Notes: generated by a model not told the origin, from the sequence alone. Shown: positions 32,600 to 41,140, numbered from the stretch's first letter. The stretch: DNA of 59,446 nt from Pseudomonas fluorescens (GCF_002837185.1 NZ_KZ478017.1:1-59446); one strand, 5' to 3'. Numbers and translations are program-made.

Positions 32600-32613
32600 T
32601 GTGATTAATCACA
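32600..32613. promoter_or_regulatory. Perfect 14-base palindrome upstream of the lipoprotein gene
   Basis: TGTGATTAATCACA lies about 80 bases before the lipoprotein start codon. It has the CRP/Vfr-like half-sites TGTGA and TCACA, but separated by four bases rather than six. The surrounding 32521-32756 is AT-rich and holds no gene. Regulator unknown. Confidence 0.45.
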
Positions 32614-32756
32614 GACCCGGGCCGGTTTTCTCGCAACGCTCAACTTGGTATTAACGATTTATATACATAAGGTTTTAGTCGGCTTAAGCGCTAATGCGAA
32701 CGGTATAAAGTCGAGAAGTTCAGAGATTTTATTTCATATTATTCAATGAGTTAAGT

Positions 32757-32784
32757 AAAAAAAGCGGACCCTGTAGGGTCCGCT
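32757..32784 (-). terminator. Intrinsic terminator after the dehydratase gene
   Basis: On the minus strand, AGCGGACCCT and AGGGTCCGCT form a perfect ten-pair stem with a two-base loop, followed by seven T. It ends the fabG-like/maoC-like transcript about 40 bases past the stop at 32823. Confidence 0.92.
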
Positions 32785-32822
32785 ATAACTTAAGATGTAT
32801 ATATACAATTAAACAGTGCGCT

Positions 32823-33671
32823 TCAGGCAATCGGTTGCCACTTTCCGAGCATATGCTCAATAGCCCCTGCGCCGTTCAACACCCACTCGCCACTTGAACC
32901 GGCGCCACTGGTCATCAGTATCACTTCGCCGGGCAGGCGCACGGGTTTTTTGAATTCAACTTCAATGTCGACATTGGCGAGCGGCAGTTGCTCGCCCATC
33001 GCCGCCAGGGTGTGTGCCTTGTTCCACAGCCCGTGAGCGATGGCCTGGGGGAAGCCGAACAGCTTGGCCGTCGGTGCGCTGAGATGAATCGGGTTGTAAT
33101 CGCCGGACACGCGGGCATAGCGTCGCCCGATATCGGCGGGGGCTTTCCAACGGGTCAGCTCGCTGAGGGGGGCGTGCACAGACAACCCATGATCCACGGT
33201 CTCGCCCGCAAGCTTCACACCACGGCATAACATTGTGCTTTCAGCTTCCCAGAGCAACCCCAGGGCGTCCTCGACCACGGTCATCACATCGAAGGTCGCG
33301 CCCTTGGCGTGGGGCTTGAGATTGCACGTATACACGCCGACGGTCAGCTCACTCACACCGCCCAGGGGCCGATGCACGCGAATGCGGTTGCTCAAGTGGA
33401 TCAGCCCCAGCAACGGGAATGCAAAGGTCTTGTCGGTCAGCAGCTGCATCTGCAGGCCGAACGCCAGGATATGCGGATAGGTCGGCGGCAGCATCGGGCT
33501 GTCGGCAAACCCGCAGACCTTGCGGTACGCCGCGACAGCCTTGGGATCGACGTGCACCTGGCAACGCAAGCCATGTTCGGGCAGTGCGCTGCCGGTGATC
33601 TTGCGCTTGAGTGCCGCGCGCCAGTATAGCGGTGGTAGAAACGGTGTGCTGTCCACTGTCTGCCATTGCAT
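32823..33671 (-). CDS. MaoC-like hot-dog dehydratase
   Basis: A 282-residue protein with tandem hot-dog halves, the second containing the hydratase 2 motif SGDYNPIHLS and GFPQAIAHGLWNKA (about residues 185-215), the active Asp/His pair of (R)-specific enoyl hydratases. The first half has PPTYPHILAFGLQMQLL. The frame extends far upstream, but that part lies inside the reductase gene; ATG 33671 sits two bases after the reductase stop. With the reductase and the facing thiolase it would hydrate or dehydrate 3-hydroxyacyl thioesters. Chain length and carrier (CoA or ACP) are unknown. Confidence 0.87.
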   Translation of the reverse strand: MQWQTVDSTPFLPPLYWRAALKRKITGSALPEHGLRCQVHVDPKAVAAYRKVCGFADSPMLPPTYPHILAFGLQMQLLTDKTFAFPLLGLIHLSNRIRVHRPLGGVSELTVGVYTCNLKPHAKGATFDVMTVVEDALGLLWEAESTMLCRGVKLAGETVDHGLSVHAPLSELTRWKAPADIGRRYARVSGDYNPIHLSAPTAKLFGFPQAIAHGLWNKAHTLAAMGEQLPLANVDIEVEFKKPVRLPGEVILMTSGAGSSGEWVLNGAGAIEHMLGKWQPIA

Positions 33672-33673
33672 AG

Positions 33674-35026
33674 TCACGCTCCCAGAAGACTTTGCCCGCA
33701 CACTCGCAGTGCCTGGCCGCTGACGGCGCCCGACCCCGGCTGACTCAGCCAGGCCACGGCTTCGGCCACATCCTGCGGCACGCCGCCCTGGCCCAGCGAG
33801 CTCATGCGCCGGCCGGCCTCGCGCAGGGCGAACGGGATATGCGCGGTCATCTGGGTTTCGATAAAGCCGGGTGCGACGGCATTGATGCTGATCCCACGGG
33901 TTTTCAACAGCGGTGCCCATGCCTGGGCCAATCCGATCAGCCCGGCCTTGCTCGCGGCGTAGTTGGTTTGCCCGCGATTGCCGGCGACGCCACTGATGGA
34001 GGCCAGCAGCACCACGCGGGCATTGTCGTGCAGGGTGCCGCTGTCGAGCAGCGCCTGGGTCAGCACCTGCGGCGCATTGAGATTGACCGCCAGCACGGCG
34101 TCCCAGTATTCCGGGGTCATGTTGGCCAGGGTCTTGTCGCGAGTGATACCGGCGTTGTGCACCAGAATATCGAGGCCGTCGGGCACGTGTTCGATCAACT
34201 GCGCGGCGGCGTCCTCGGCGCAGATATCCAGCGTGAGGGTGCGGGCGTTCAAGCGTGCGGCCAGGGCGTCGAGGTCGGCCCTGGCTTGGGGCACATCCAG
34301 CAGGATCACCTCGGCGCCATCGCGCACCAGGGTTTCGGCGATGGAGGCGCCAATACCACGGGCGGCGCCGGTCACCAGCGCCCTGCGCCCGGCCAGCGGG
34401 CGCGTCCAGTCCTCGACCGGCGTGGTGCAGGCCTCCAGGCGAATCACTTGCCCTGAGATATAGGCGCTCTTGGGGGACAGGAAAAACCGCAACGCGCCCT
34501 CCAGCTGGTCTTCGGCACCCTCGCCCACGTACAGCAACTGCAACACACCGCCGCTGCGCAGCTCCTTGGCCAGGGAACGGCTGAACCCTTCCAGGGCGCG
34601 CTGGGCGCTGGCGGCGAACGGGTCGCTGAGGCTTTCCGGCGCCCGGCCAAGAATCACCAGGTGTGCGCTGTGATCGAGGTTTTTCAGCAATGGCTGGAAA
34701 AATTCGCGCAGTTGCTTGAGCTGGTCGGTGTGTTGCAAGGTACTGGCGTCGAACACCACGGCCTTGAGTTTGGGACCGTGCCCGGGAATCCACGCCGGCG
34801 CGTCCAGCGTTTGGGCGCCATAGCTGTACAGCGCATCGGTGAGTTTGTTGGCAAACGGCAAGACTTTACTCGCCAGCGCGCCACCGCCCAGCAGCAGCGC
34901 ACCTTGCACCGGGCGCAGGCGCCCGGCTTGCCAGCGTTCCAGGCGCACCGGTGACGGCAGGCCAAGGGCGGCGACCAGGCGATGGCCGAGGCTGGAGTTG
35001 GCGAAGTCGATATAACGGTCAGACAT
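33674..35026 (-). CDS. Long 3-oxoacyl-thioester reductase (FabG4-like SDR)
   Basis: A 450-residue SDR, almost twice the usual FabG length. Residues about 1-205 are a degenerate N-terminal Rossmann-like domain, and 210-450 a full SDR domain with the cofactor loop VTGAARGIGASIAE, NAGIT, the catalytic SISGVAGNRGQTNYAASK (Ser, Tyr, Lys) and the PGFIETQMT segment. This matches the high-molecular-weight FabG4 type that reduces 3-oxoacyl-CoA. It is co-transcribed with the dehydratase and divergent from the thiolase, suggesting a reversible acyl elongation or oxidation set. Recalled P. aeruginosa neighbours are similar. Confidence 0.88.
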   Translation of the reverse strand: MSDRYIDFANSSLGHRLVAALGLPSPVRLERWQAGRLRPVQGALLLGGGALASKVLPFANKLTDALYSYGAQTLDAPAWIPGHGPKLKAVVFDASTLQHTDQLKQLREFFQPLLKNLDHSAHLVILGRAPESLSDPFAASAQRALEGFSRSLAKELRSGGVLQLLYVGEGAEDQLEGALRFFLSPKSAYISGQVIRLEACTTPVEDWTRPLAGRRALVTGAARGIGASIAETLVRDGAEVILLDVPQARADLDALAARLNARTLTLDICAEDAAAQLIEHVPDGLDILVHNAGITRDKTLANMTPEYWDAVLAVNLNAPQVLTQALLDSGTLHDNARVVLLASISGVAGNRGQTNYAASKAGLIGLAQAWAPLLKTRGISINAVAPGFIETQMTAHIPFALREAGRRMSSLGQGGVPQDVAEAVAWLSQPGSGAVSGQALRVCGQSLLGA

Positions 35027-35131
35027 GGAACGCTCTCCGAAGACTGGGGTTCAAAGGGTTGACCATCCCAGGGTAGCAGGCGTTCGACTAGGCTCAGTGA
35101 TCTAGCCCATAACAGACAGAAGGAGCTTTCC

Positions 35132-36409
35132 ATGACTCAATTGCGCCGTGTGGCGATCATTGGCGGTAATCGCATTCCCTTCGCCCGCTCCAATGGCCCA
35201 TACGCCACCGCCAGTAACCAGGCGATGCTCACCGCCGCCCTGGAAGGCCTGATCGAACGTTTCAACCTGCACGGTCTGCGCATCGGCGAGGTGGCGGCGG
35301 GCGCGGTGCTCAAGCATTCCCGCGACTTCAATCTCACCCGCGAATGCGTGCTCGGCTCGCGCCTGTCGCCGCAAACCCCGGCCTACGACGTGCAGCAAGC
35401 CTGCGGCACCGGGCTGGAGGCGGCCTTGCTGGTGGCCAACAAGATTGCCCTGGGCCAGATCGAGTGCGGCATTGCCGGTGGGGTGGACACCACCTCCGAT
35501 GCGCCGATTGGGGTCAATGAAGGCTTGCGCAAGCTGTTGCTGCAAGCCAACCGCAGCAAGTCCATGGCAGATAAGCTTAAAGTCCTGTTACAACTTCGTC
35601 CGCATCACCTCAAGCCGCAGCTGCCGCGCAACGGTGAACCGCGCACCGGGTTGTCCATGGGCCAGCACTGCGAGCTGATGGCGCAGACCTGGCAGATCCC
35701 TCGCGCCGAGCAGGACCAGCTTGCACTTGAGAGCCACCAGAAAATGGCCGCTGCCTACGCCGAAGGCTGGCACAACGATTTGCTCACGCCGTTTCTGGGC
35801 CTTACCCGCGACAACAACCTGCGCCCCGACCTGAGCCTGGAAAAGCTCGCAGCGCTCAAGCCCGCGTTCGAACGCAGTGAAAAAGGCACGCTCACCGCCG
35901 GCAACTCCACGCCGCTGACCGATGGCGCATCGCTGGTGCTGTTGGGCAGCGAGGCATGGGCCAGGGAGCGCGGTTTGCCGATCCTCGCGTACCTGCGCGA
36001 TGGCGAAGCGGCGGCGGTGGATTTCGTCAACGGTGCCGAAGGCCTGCTGATGGCGCCGGTGCACGCCGTACCGCGCCTGTTGGCCAGGAATGGCCTGACG
36101 TTGCAGGACTTCGACTACTACGAGATCCACGAAGCGTTCGCTGCCCAGGTGTTGTGCACACTCAAGGCCTGGGAAGATGCCGATTACTGCAGAACGCGCC
36201 TGGGCCTGGAGGCGCCGCTGGGCGCCATCGACCGCAGCCGTCTCAACGTCAAGGGCAGTTCACTGGCCGCCGGGCATCCGTTTGCTGCTACCGGTGGGCG
36301 TATTGTCGCCAACCTGGCCAAGTTGCTGGATGCGGCGGGCAAAGGGCGTGGCTTGATTTCGATCTGCGCGGCGGGGGGCCAGGGCGTGACGGCGATTATC
36401 GAGCGCTGA
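35132..36409 (+). CDS. Acetyl-CoA C-acyltransferase (thiolase, FadI-like)
   Basis: A 425-residue thiolase that condenses or cleaves 3-oxoacyl-CoA. The acyl-accepting cysteine is C91 (QQACGTGLEAAL). GNSTPLTDGAS, YEIHEAFAAQVL (His) and the C-terminal CAAGGQGVTAI (second Cys) complete the active site. It resembles FadI more than PhaA in its long middle region. It is divergent from the reductase/dehydratase operon with about 105 bases between the starts, so the three are probably co-regulated. Confidence 0.92.
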   Translation: MTQLRRVAIIGGNRIPFARSNGPYATASNQAMLTAALEGLIERFNLHGLRIGEVAAGAVLKHSRDFNLTRECVLGSRLSPQTPAYDVQQACGTGLEAALLVANKIALGQIECGIAGGVDTTSDAPIGVNEGLRKLLLQANRSKSMADKLKVLLQLRPHHLKPQLPRNGEPRTGLSMGQHCELMAQTWQIPRAEQDQLALESHQKMAAAYAEGWHNDLLTPFLGLTRDNNLRPDLSLEKLAALKPAFERSEKGTLTAGNSTPLTDGASLVLLGSEAWARERGLPILAYLRDGEAAAVDFVNGAEGLLMAPVHAVPRLLARNGLTLQDFDYYEIHEAFAAQVLCTLKAWEDADYCRTRLGLEAPLGAIDRSRLNVKGSSLAAGHPFAATGGRIVANLAKLLDAAGKGRGLISICAAGGQGVTAIIER

Positions 36410-36543
36410 GCGTCAGAAAAATTGGCATATTGAATGCATTCTTCGAGGGCCAGAGGTCGGTAGCCTCTCCCACCGGCGCGCCGATTGCCGTATAACGAGT
36501 GCCACACGCGTGTTTGGTAATACAGGACCCACAATAAAAGCTG

Positions 36544-37440
36544 ATGAAGACTCCTAAACGCATTGAACCCCTGATCGAAGACGGTCTGGTCGACGAAGTG
36601 CTGCGCCCACTCATGAGTGGTAAAGAAGCAGCTGTTTATGTGGTGCGCTGCGGCAACGAATTGCGTTGCGCCAAGGTTTACAAGGAGGCGAATAAACGAA
36701 GTTTTCGTCAGGCGTCCGAATACCAGGAAGGCCGCAAGGTCCGTAACAGCCGCCAGGCCCGGGCCATGGCCAAGGGCTCCAAGTTCGGCAAGAAAGAAAC
36801 CGAAGATGCCTGGCAGAACGCCGAAGTGGCGGCGTTGTTCCGCCTGGCCGGGGCGGGCGTTCGCGTGCCCAAGCCGTACGACTTTCTTGAAGGCGTGCTG
36901 TTGATGGAGCTGGTGGCCGACGAGTACGGCGATGCGGCGCCGCGTCTGAACGACGTGACGCTGGAGCCGGACCAGGCGCGCGAATACCACGCCTTCCTGA
37001 TTTCCCAGATTGTGCTGATGCTGTGTACCGGGCTGGTGCACGGTGACCTGTCCGAGTTCAACGTACTGCTCACGCCGACGGGCCCTGTGATCATCGACCT
37101 GCCCCAGGCGGTGGATGCGGCGGGTAACAATCATGCGTTCAATATGCTGGAGCGGGACGTGGGCAACATGGCCTCCTACTTCGGGCGCTTTGCCCCGGAG
37201 CTGAAGAAGACCAAGTACGCCAAGGAAATGTGGGCGTTGTACGAAGCCGGCACCTTGCACCCGGCCAGTATCCTCACCGGTGAGTTCGACGAGCCGGAAG
37301 AACTGGCGGACGTGGGCGGTGTGATCCGCGAGATTGAAGCAGCGCGGCTGGATGAAGAGCGCAAGCAAGCGATTCGCGCGGCGGATGATGCGCCATCGAC
37401 CAAGACGGCAGAAGAACCGCCGCCGCCCTGGATGCAGTGA
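36544..37440 (+). CDS. RIO1-family serine protein kinase
   Basis: A 298-residue atypical protein kinase of the RIO1 type. The ATP lysine is K44 (CAKVYKE) behind a SGKEAAVYVV nucleotide loop, the catalytic aspartate is D168 (HGDLSEFNVLL) and the metal-binding aspartate is D185 (VIIDLPQAV). The C terminus is an acidic and Pro-rich tail. Bacterial RIO kinases are widespread in Pseudomonas but their substrate is unclear. Its last codons are part of the tandem repeat that follows. Its place next to cueR matches what I recall from P. aeruginosa. Confidence 0.9.
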   Translation: MKTPKRIEPLIEDGLVDEVLRPLMSGKEAAVYVVRCGNELRCAKVYKEANKRSFRQASEYQEGRKVRNSRQARAMAKGSKFGKKETEDAWQNAEVAALFRLAGAGVRVPKPYDFLEGVLLMELVADEYGDAAPRLNDVTLEPDQAREYHAFLISQIVLMLCTGLVHGDLSEFNVLLTPTGPVIIDLPQAVDAAGNNHAFNMLERDVGNMASYFGRFAPELKKTKYAKEMWALYEAGTLHPASILTGEFDEPEELADVGGVIREIEAARLDEERKQAIRAADDAPSTKTAEEPPPPWMQ

Positions 37441-37573
37441 ACTTCGGGTCGATGAAAATCAAAATGTGGGAGGGGGCTTGCTCTCGATAGCGGTGTGTCA
37501 GTCACTGTATGTGTTGACTGAACCACTGCATCGGGGGCAAGCCCCCTCCCACATTGGTTTTGTGTGCAGCCAG

Positions 37574-37638
37574 TCAGGTGCAGCACTTGCCTGAAGCCAG
37601 CTCCTTGAGGAATTGGACAAACCGGCCAATGCTCGCCC
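37574..37638 (-). pseudogene. cueR 3'-end remnant (unit 1)
   Basis: The stop and the last codons (ELASGKCCT-type text) of cueR are repeated here, then similarity fades into a diverged match of the HRPDCP-coding stretch and ends where kinase-end sequence begins. It has no start codon and is a by-product of the tandem duplication. Confidence 0.8.
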
Positions 37639-37784
37639 CTGGACGCAGTAACGTTCGGGTAGATGAAGATCAAAATGTGGGAGGGGGCTTGCTCCCGATA
37701 GCGGTGTGTCAGTCACTGTATGTGTTGACTGAACCACTGCATCGGGGGCAAGCCCCCTCCCACATTGGTTTTGTGTGCAGCCAG

Positions 37785-37849
37785 TCAGGTGCAGCACTTG
37801 CCTGAAGTCAGCTCCTTGAGGAATTGGACAATCCGGCCAATGCTCGCCC
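37785..37849 (-). pseudogene. cueR 3'-end remnant (unit 2)
   Basis: Second copy of the same fragment, differing from unit 1 at a few bases, 211 bases downstream of it and 200 bases from the true cueR end at 37985. Confidence 0.8.
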
Positions 37850-37984
37850 CTGGATGCAGTAACGTTCGGGTAGATGAAGATCAAAATGTGGGAGGGGGCT
37901 TGCCCCCGATGGCGTTGTATCAGTCAACACATGCCTGACTGACAAACTGCCAGCTCCTCCCGCATTGGATTTGTGTGCAGCCAG

Positions 37985-38386
37985 TCAGGTGCAGCACTTG
38001 CCTGAAGCCAGCTCCTTGAGAATCGGGCAATCCGGCCGGTGGTCGCCGTGGCAGTGTTCCACCAGGTCCTGCAACGTATCGCGCAGTTGCTCAAACTCGC
38101 GAATCTTCTGATTCAGCTCCTCGATATGCTGGCGCGCCAGGGCTTTCACGTCGGCGCTGGCGCGCTGCCGGTCCTGCCACAAGGTCAGCAGCTTGCCGAC
38201 TTCTTCCAGCGAAAACCCCAGGTCCCGCGAGCGTTTGATAAACGCCAGGGTGTGCAGGTCTTCGGCGCCATAGATGCGATAACCGCTCTCGGTGCGGTGG
38301 GCTGCCTTGAGCAGGCCGATGGATTCGTAGTAGCGAATCATCTTCGCGCTCAGCCCGCTTTGGCGAGCGGCTTGGCCGATATTCAT
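37985..38386 (-). CDS. cueR: Copper-responsive MerR-family regulator CueR
   Basis: A 133-residue MerR-family activator. The HTH (MNIGQAARQSGLSAKMIRYYE) is followed by a long dimerisation helix (about 75-110). The metal-binding loop has the two cysteines typical of CueR, in HCHGDHRPDCPILKEL (C112 and C120), and the tail ends KCCT. It should bind Cu(I) and underwind the copA and copZ promoters described below. Its ATG overlaps the copA stop (ATGA), so it is made from the copA transcript and forms a feedback loop. Confidence 0.93.
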   Translation of the reverse strand: MNIGQAARQSGLSAKMIRYYESIGLLKAAHRTESGYRIYGAEDLHTLAFIKRSRDLGFSLEEVGKLLTLWQDRQRASADVKALARQHIEELNQKIREFEQLRDTLQDLVEHCHGDHRPDCPILKELASGKCCT

Positions 38387-40575
38387 GGGCGTAGATCCTC
38401 CAGGTCCTTGGGTTTCCAGGTTTTCAGCAGCAGCGCATTGCTCACCACACTGACGCTGGACAACGCCATCGCCGCGCCTGCCAGCACCGGGTTGAGCAGG
38501 CCGAAGGCCGCCAGCGGGATGCCGATCAGGTTATACACAAAGGCCCAGAACAGGTTCTGGCGGATTTTTGCGTAGGTCTTGCGGCTGATCTCCAGGGCCG
38601 CCGGCACCAGGCGCGGGTCGCCGCGCATCAGGGTGATGCCGGCGGCGTGCATGGCCACGTCGGTGCCGCCGCCCATGGCGATGCCAATATCGGCCGCGGC
38701 CAGGGCCGGTGCGTCGTTGATGCCGTCGCCGACCATGGCCACCACGCCGGTTTTCTTCAGCGCGGTCACAGTGGCGGCTTTGTCGGCGGGCAGCACTTCG
38801 GCGTGTACATCGTCGATGCCCAGAGCCTCTGCGACCACCCGCGCGCTGCCGCGATTATCGCCGGTGAGCAGGTGGCTGCTGATGTGCTGCGCCTTGAGTT
38901 GCTGCACGGCGTGCAGTGCGCCGGGCTTGAGTGTGTCGCCAAACGCGAACAGGCCCAGCACGCGGGGATGTGCGCCTTGTTCGATCAGCCAGGACAGGGT
39001 GCGACCTTCGGCTTCCCAATCCGTCGCGCGCTGACTCAGCGGGCCGGCGTCAAGGCCGGTTTCTTCGAGCAGGCGTCGATTGCCCAGGGCCAGTTGCCGA
39101 CCGTCAAGGGTGCCGGCGATGCCGCGTCCGGTCAGGGACTGGCTGGCACTGACATCAGCCAGGTCCAGACCCTGTTCGTCACAGGCCTCCAGCACAGCCT
39201 TGGCCAGCGGGTGCTCGCTGCCACGCTGCAGGGCTCCCGCCTGTTGCAGCAGCAGCGACGTGTTGCCGTCCACCGCCGCCAGATGGGCGATTTTCGGCGC
39301 GCCAGAGGTGAGGGTGCCGGTCTTGTCGAACACCACGGCGCTCACCGCATGAGCATGCTCCAGCGCCTCGGCGTCCTTGATCAGAATGCCGTGGCGCGCG
39401 GCGACGCCGGTGCCGGCCATGATCGCCGTCGGCGTCGCCAGGCCCAGAGCGCACGGGCAGGCGATCACCAGGACCGCGACCGCGTTGATGATTGCGCTCT
39501 CCAGGGGCGCGCCGTACAGCCACCAGCCCGCCAGGGTGAGCAATGCCACTACCAGCACCGTCGGGACGAACACTTGGCTGACTTTATCCACCAGTTTCTG
39601 AATCGGTGCCTTGGCGGCCTGGGCGTCCTCGACCAGGCGGATGATCCGGGCCAGCACGCTTTCCGCGCCCAGGGCCTGGGTACGCACCAACAGGCGACCT
39701 TCACCGTTGATCGCGCCGCCGGTGACCCGGTCGCCCGGTCGTTTCGGCACCGGCAGGCTTTCGCCGCTGATCAGCGCCTCATCGGCATGGCTCTGGCCAT
39801 CGACGACTTCGCCATCCACCGGGAAGCGTTCGCCTGGCTTGACCATGACCAGGTCACCGAGCGTGAGCGCGGTGATGGCGACCTCTTCCTCGCGCCCCTC
39901 GCGTACACGGACTGCCCGCTCGGGGCGCAACGCTTCGAGGGCACGAATGGCGCTGGCGGTCTGGCGCTTGGCGCGGCTCTCCAGGTATTTACCCAGCAGC
40001 ACCAGCGCGATCACCACGGCCGAAGCTTCGAAATACAAATGCGGAGCGGGCCTGGTGAGCCATTGATAGACGCTCAGGCCGTAACCGGCACTGGTGCCGA
40101 TCGCCACCAGCAGGTCCATATTGCCCGCGCCGGCGCGCAGGGCTTTCCACGCAGCACGGTAAAAACGCGCACCGATTATGAATTGCACCGGCGTCGCCAG
40201 AGCGAACTGGACCCAGGCGGGGAGCATCCAGTGCAGGCCGAAGGGTTCGACCAGCATCGGCAGCACCAGGGGCAACGCCAGCACGATCGCCAGCATCAGC
40301 GCCCAGCGTTCGCGATGCAGGCGCCGGGCTTGATCGGCCTGGGTGGTGGTTTCAGCTTGGGGGAGGCTTGCGGTGTAGCCGGCTTTGTCGACGGCGGCAA
40401 TCAGGACGCCGGGATCCATCTGGCCGACTGCTTCAATATGGGCACGCTCGTTGGCCAGGTTGACGCTGACACGTTGCACCCCCGGCACCTTGCCCAGCGC
40501 ACGCTCCACGCGGCCGGCGCAACTGGCGCAGGTCATGCCGCCGATGGGCAGGTCAAAGGTGGTGGTTCCATTCAT
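38383..40575 (-). CDS. copA: Copper-exporting P1B-type ATPase CopA
   Basis: A 730-residue inner-membrane Cu(I) export ATPase. It has a single N-terminal heavy-metal domain (GMTCASCAGR, about residues 13-22); many Pseudomonas homologues have two. Eight membrane segments are expected. The actuator motif is ISGES in place of TGES, the copper site is CPC starting at C373 (VIACPCALGLATP) and the phosphorylated residue is D417 (DKTGTL). HP and GDGINDAPAL motifs follow. The promoter at 40605-40635 has a CueR-type operator. Confidence 0.95.
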   Translation of the reverse strand: MNGTTTFDLPIGGMTCASCAGRVERALGKVPGVQRVSVNLANERAHIEAVGQMDPGVLIAAVDKAGYTASLPQAETTTQADQARRLHRERWALMLAIVLALPLVLPMLVEPFGLHWMLPAWVQFALATPVQFIIGARFYRAAWKALRAGAGNMDLLVAIGTSAGYGLSVYQWLTRPAPHLYFEASAVVIALVLLGKYLESRAKRQTASAIRALEALRPERAVRVREGREEEVAITALTLGDLVMVKPGERFPVDGEVVDGQSHADEALISGESLPVPKRPGDRVTGGAINGEGRLLVRTQALGAESVLARIIRLVEDAQAAKAPIQKLVDKVSQVFVPTVLVVALLTLAGWWLYGAPLESAIINAVAVLVIACPCALGLATPTAIMAGTGVAARHGILIKDAEALEHAHAVSAVVFDKTGTLTSGAPKIAHLAAVDGNTSLLLQQAGALQRGSEHPLAKAVLEACDEQGLDLADVSASQSLTGRGIAGTLDGRQLALGNRRLLEETGLDAGPLSQRATDWEAEGRTLSWLIEQGAHPRVLGLFAFGDTLKPGALHAVQQLKAQHISSHLLTGDNRGSARVVAEALGIDDVHAEVLPADKAATVTALKKTGVVAMVGDGINDAPALAAADIGIAMGGGTDVAMHAAGITLMRGDPRLVPAALEISRKTYAKIRQNLFWAFVYNLIGIPLAAFGLLNPVLAGAAMALSSVSVVSNALLLKTWKPKDLEDLRP

Positions 40576-40604
40576 GGGGCAGTCCTCCAGAAGACAGTGC
40601 CCCT

Positions 40605-40635
40605 AGGATCAACCTTGACCTGTGGGTAAGGTCAA
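40605..40635 (-). promoter_or_regulatory. CueR-type promoter of copA
   Basis: On the minus strand, -35 TTGACC and -10 GATCCT are separated by 19 bases, the long spacer typical of MerR-family promoters. Between and over them lies the dyad ACCTT-N11-AAGGT (40612-40632), the CueR box. The copA start is 30 bases downstream. Confidence 0.88.
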
Positions 40636-40654
40636 GTGCCTTTGGTTTCCCAGC

Positions 40655-41023
40655 TTAATATCCCAACTCGGCGGCTTTGAGGTACATCCCATCCGGGCCC
40701 TGGGCGATACGCAGCTTGCGCACGTCACCGGCCTTGAGCGTGATGTTCTGGGCGGGCGGGGCGAGCATGCCGGGCAGACAGCCTGGCGATTGCCCCGGCA
40801 GCAGTTTCAGGCGCAGTGACACATTGCCGGCAGGCAGGTTGAATGAAGTGGACTCTTCCTGAAACAGGCGGCCGGCCAGTTGATCCTGGATATACAAGCC
40901 GATTTCACAGGTGGTCGGCACTTCCAGGCGCTCCCGGGAAATGATCAGCACCGCATAGTCTTGAGCGGGGGCAACGGCAGAAAAACTCATCAGGCCGGCA
41001 AGGGCGAGAAACGACCAGCGCAT
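40655..41023 (-). CDS. Small secreted protein of unknown function in the copper region
   Basis: A 122-residue protein with a Sec signal peptide (MRWSFLALAGLMSFSAVAPAQ, cleavage near AQ-DY) and a mature part of about 100 residues. Two cysteines (in PTTCEIGLYI and SPGCLPGM) could form a disulfide. The pattern LPAGNVSLRLKLLPGQ is suggestive of a small beta-sandwich. The frame extends to 41158, but that would run into the copZ promoter; ATG 41023 starts the signal. It lies between copA and copZ, co-directional with copA, yet has no copper-binding motif I can see. Confidence 0.78.
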   Translation of the reverse strand: MRWSFLALAGLMSFSAVAPAQDYAVLIISRERLEVPTTCEIGLYIQDQLAGRLFQEESTSFNLPAGNVSLRLKLLPGQSPGCLPGMLAPPAQNITLKAGDVRKLRIAQGPDGMYLKAAELGY

Positions 41024-41109
41024 GGCGAATGCTCCGTGGGTCACATCGATAAAGTTCAAGCTTGGCCGACGTCGCCGCCGAATACCAGCCCGGCCGACGT
41101 TTCTTAAAC

Positions 41110-41140
41110 TTGACCTTACCATCATGGCAAGGTCGAGACT
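41110..41140 (+). promoter_or_regulatory. CueR-type promoter of copZ
   Basis: -35 TTGACC (41110-41115), 19-base spacer and -10 GAGACT (41135-41140), with dyad ACCTT-N11-AAGGT at 41113-41133. Same architecture as at copA, so both should answer to CueR. Confidence 0.88.

Larger units (their letters stand above)
37430..38050. repeat. 211-bp tandem duplication with REP pairs
   Basis: Units start at 37430, 37641 and 37852, exactly 211 bases apart; the third is shortened by about 11 bases and merges with the true cueR 3' end. Each unit holds the last ~10 bases of the kinase gene, an inverted REP pair, a linker, and about 60 bases of the cueR 3' end. Units 1 and 2 are nearly identical; unit 3 has a decayed second REP. 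The gap between the genes holds nothing else. Confidence 0.92.

Noticed and set aside
32796..32807. TGTATATATACA palindrome as an operator
   Set aside because: It lies just past the dehydratase stop and before its terminator, within AT-rich DNA; symmetry by chance is likely.
37430..38050. CRISPR-like array
   Set aside because: The repeat is 211 bp with gene remnants and REP pairs inside, with no short identical repeats or unique spacers, and no cas genes.
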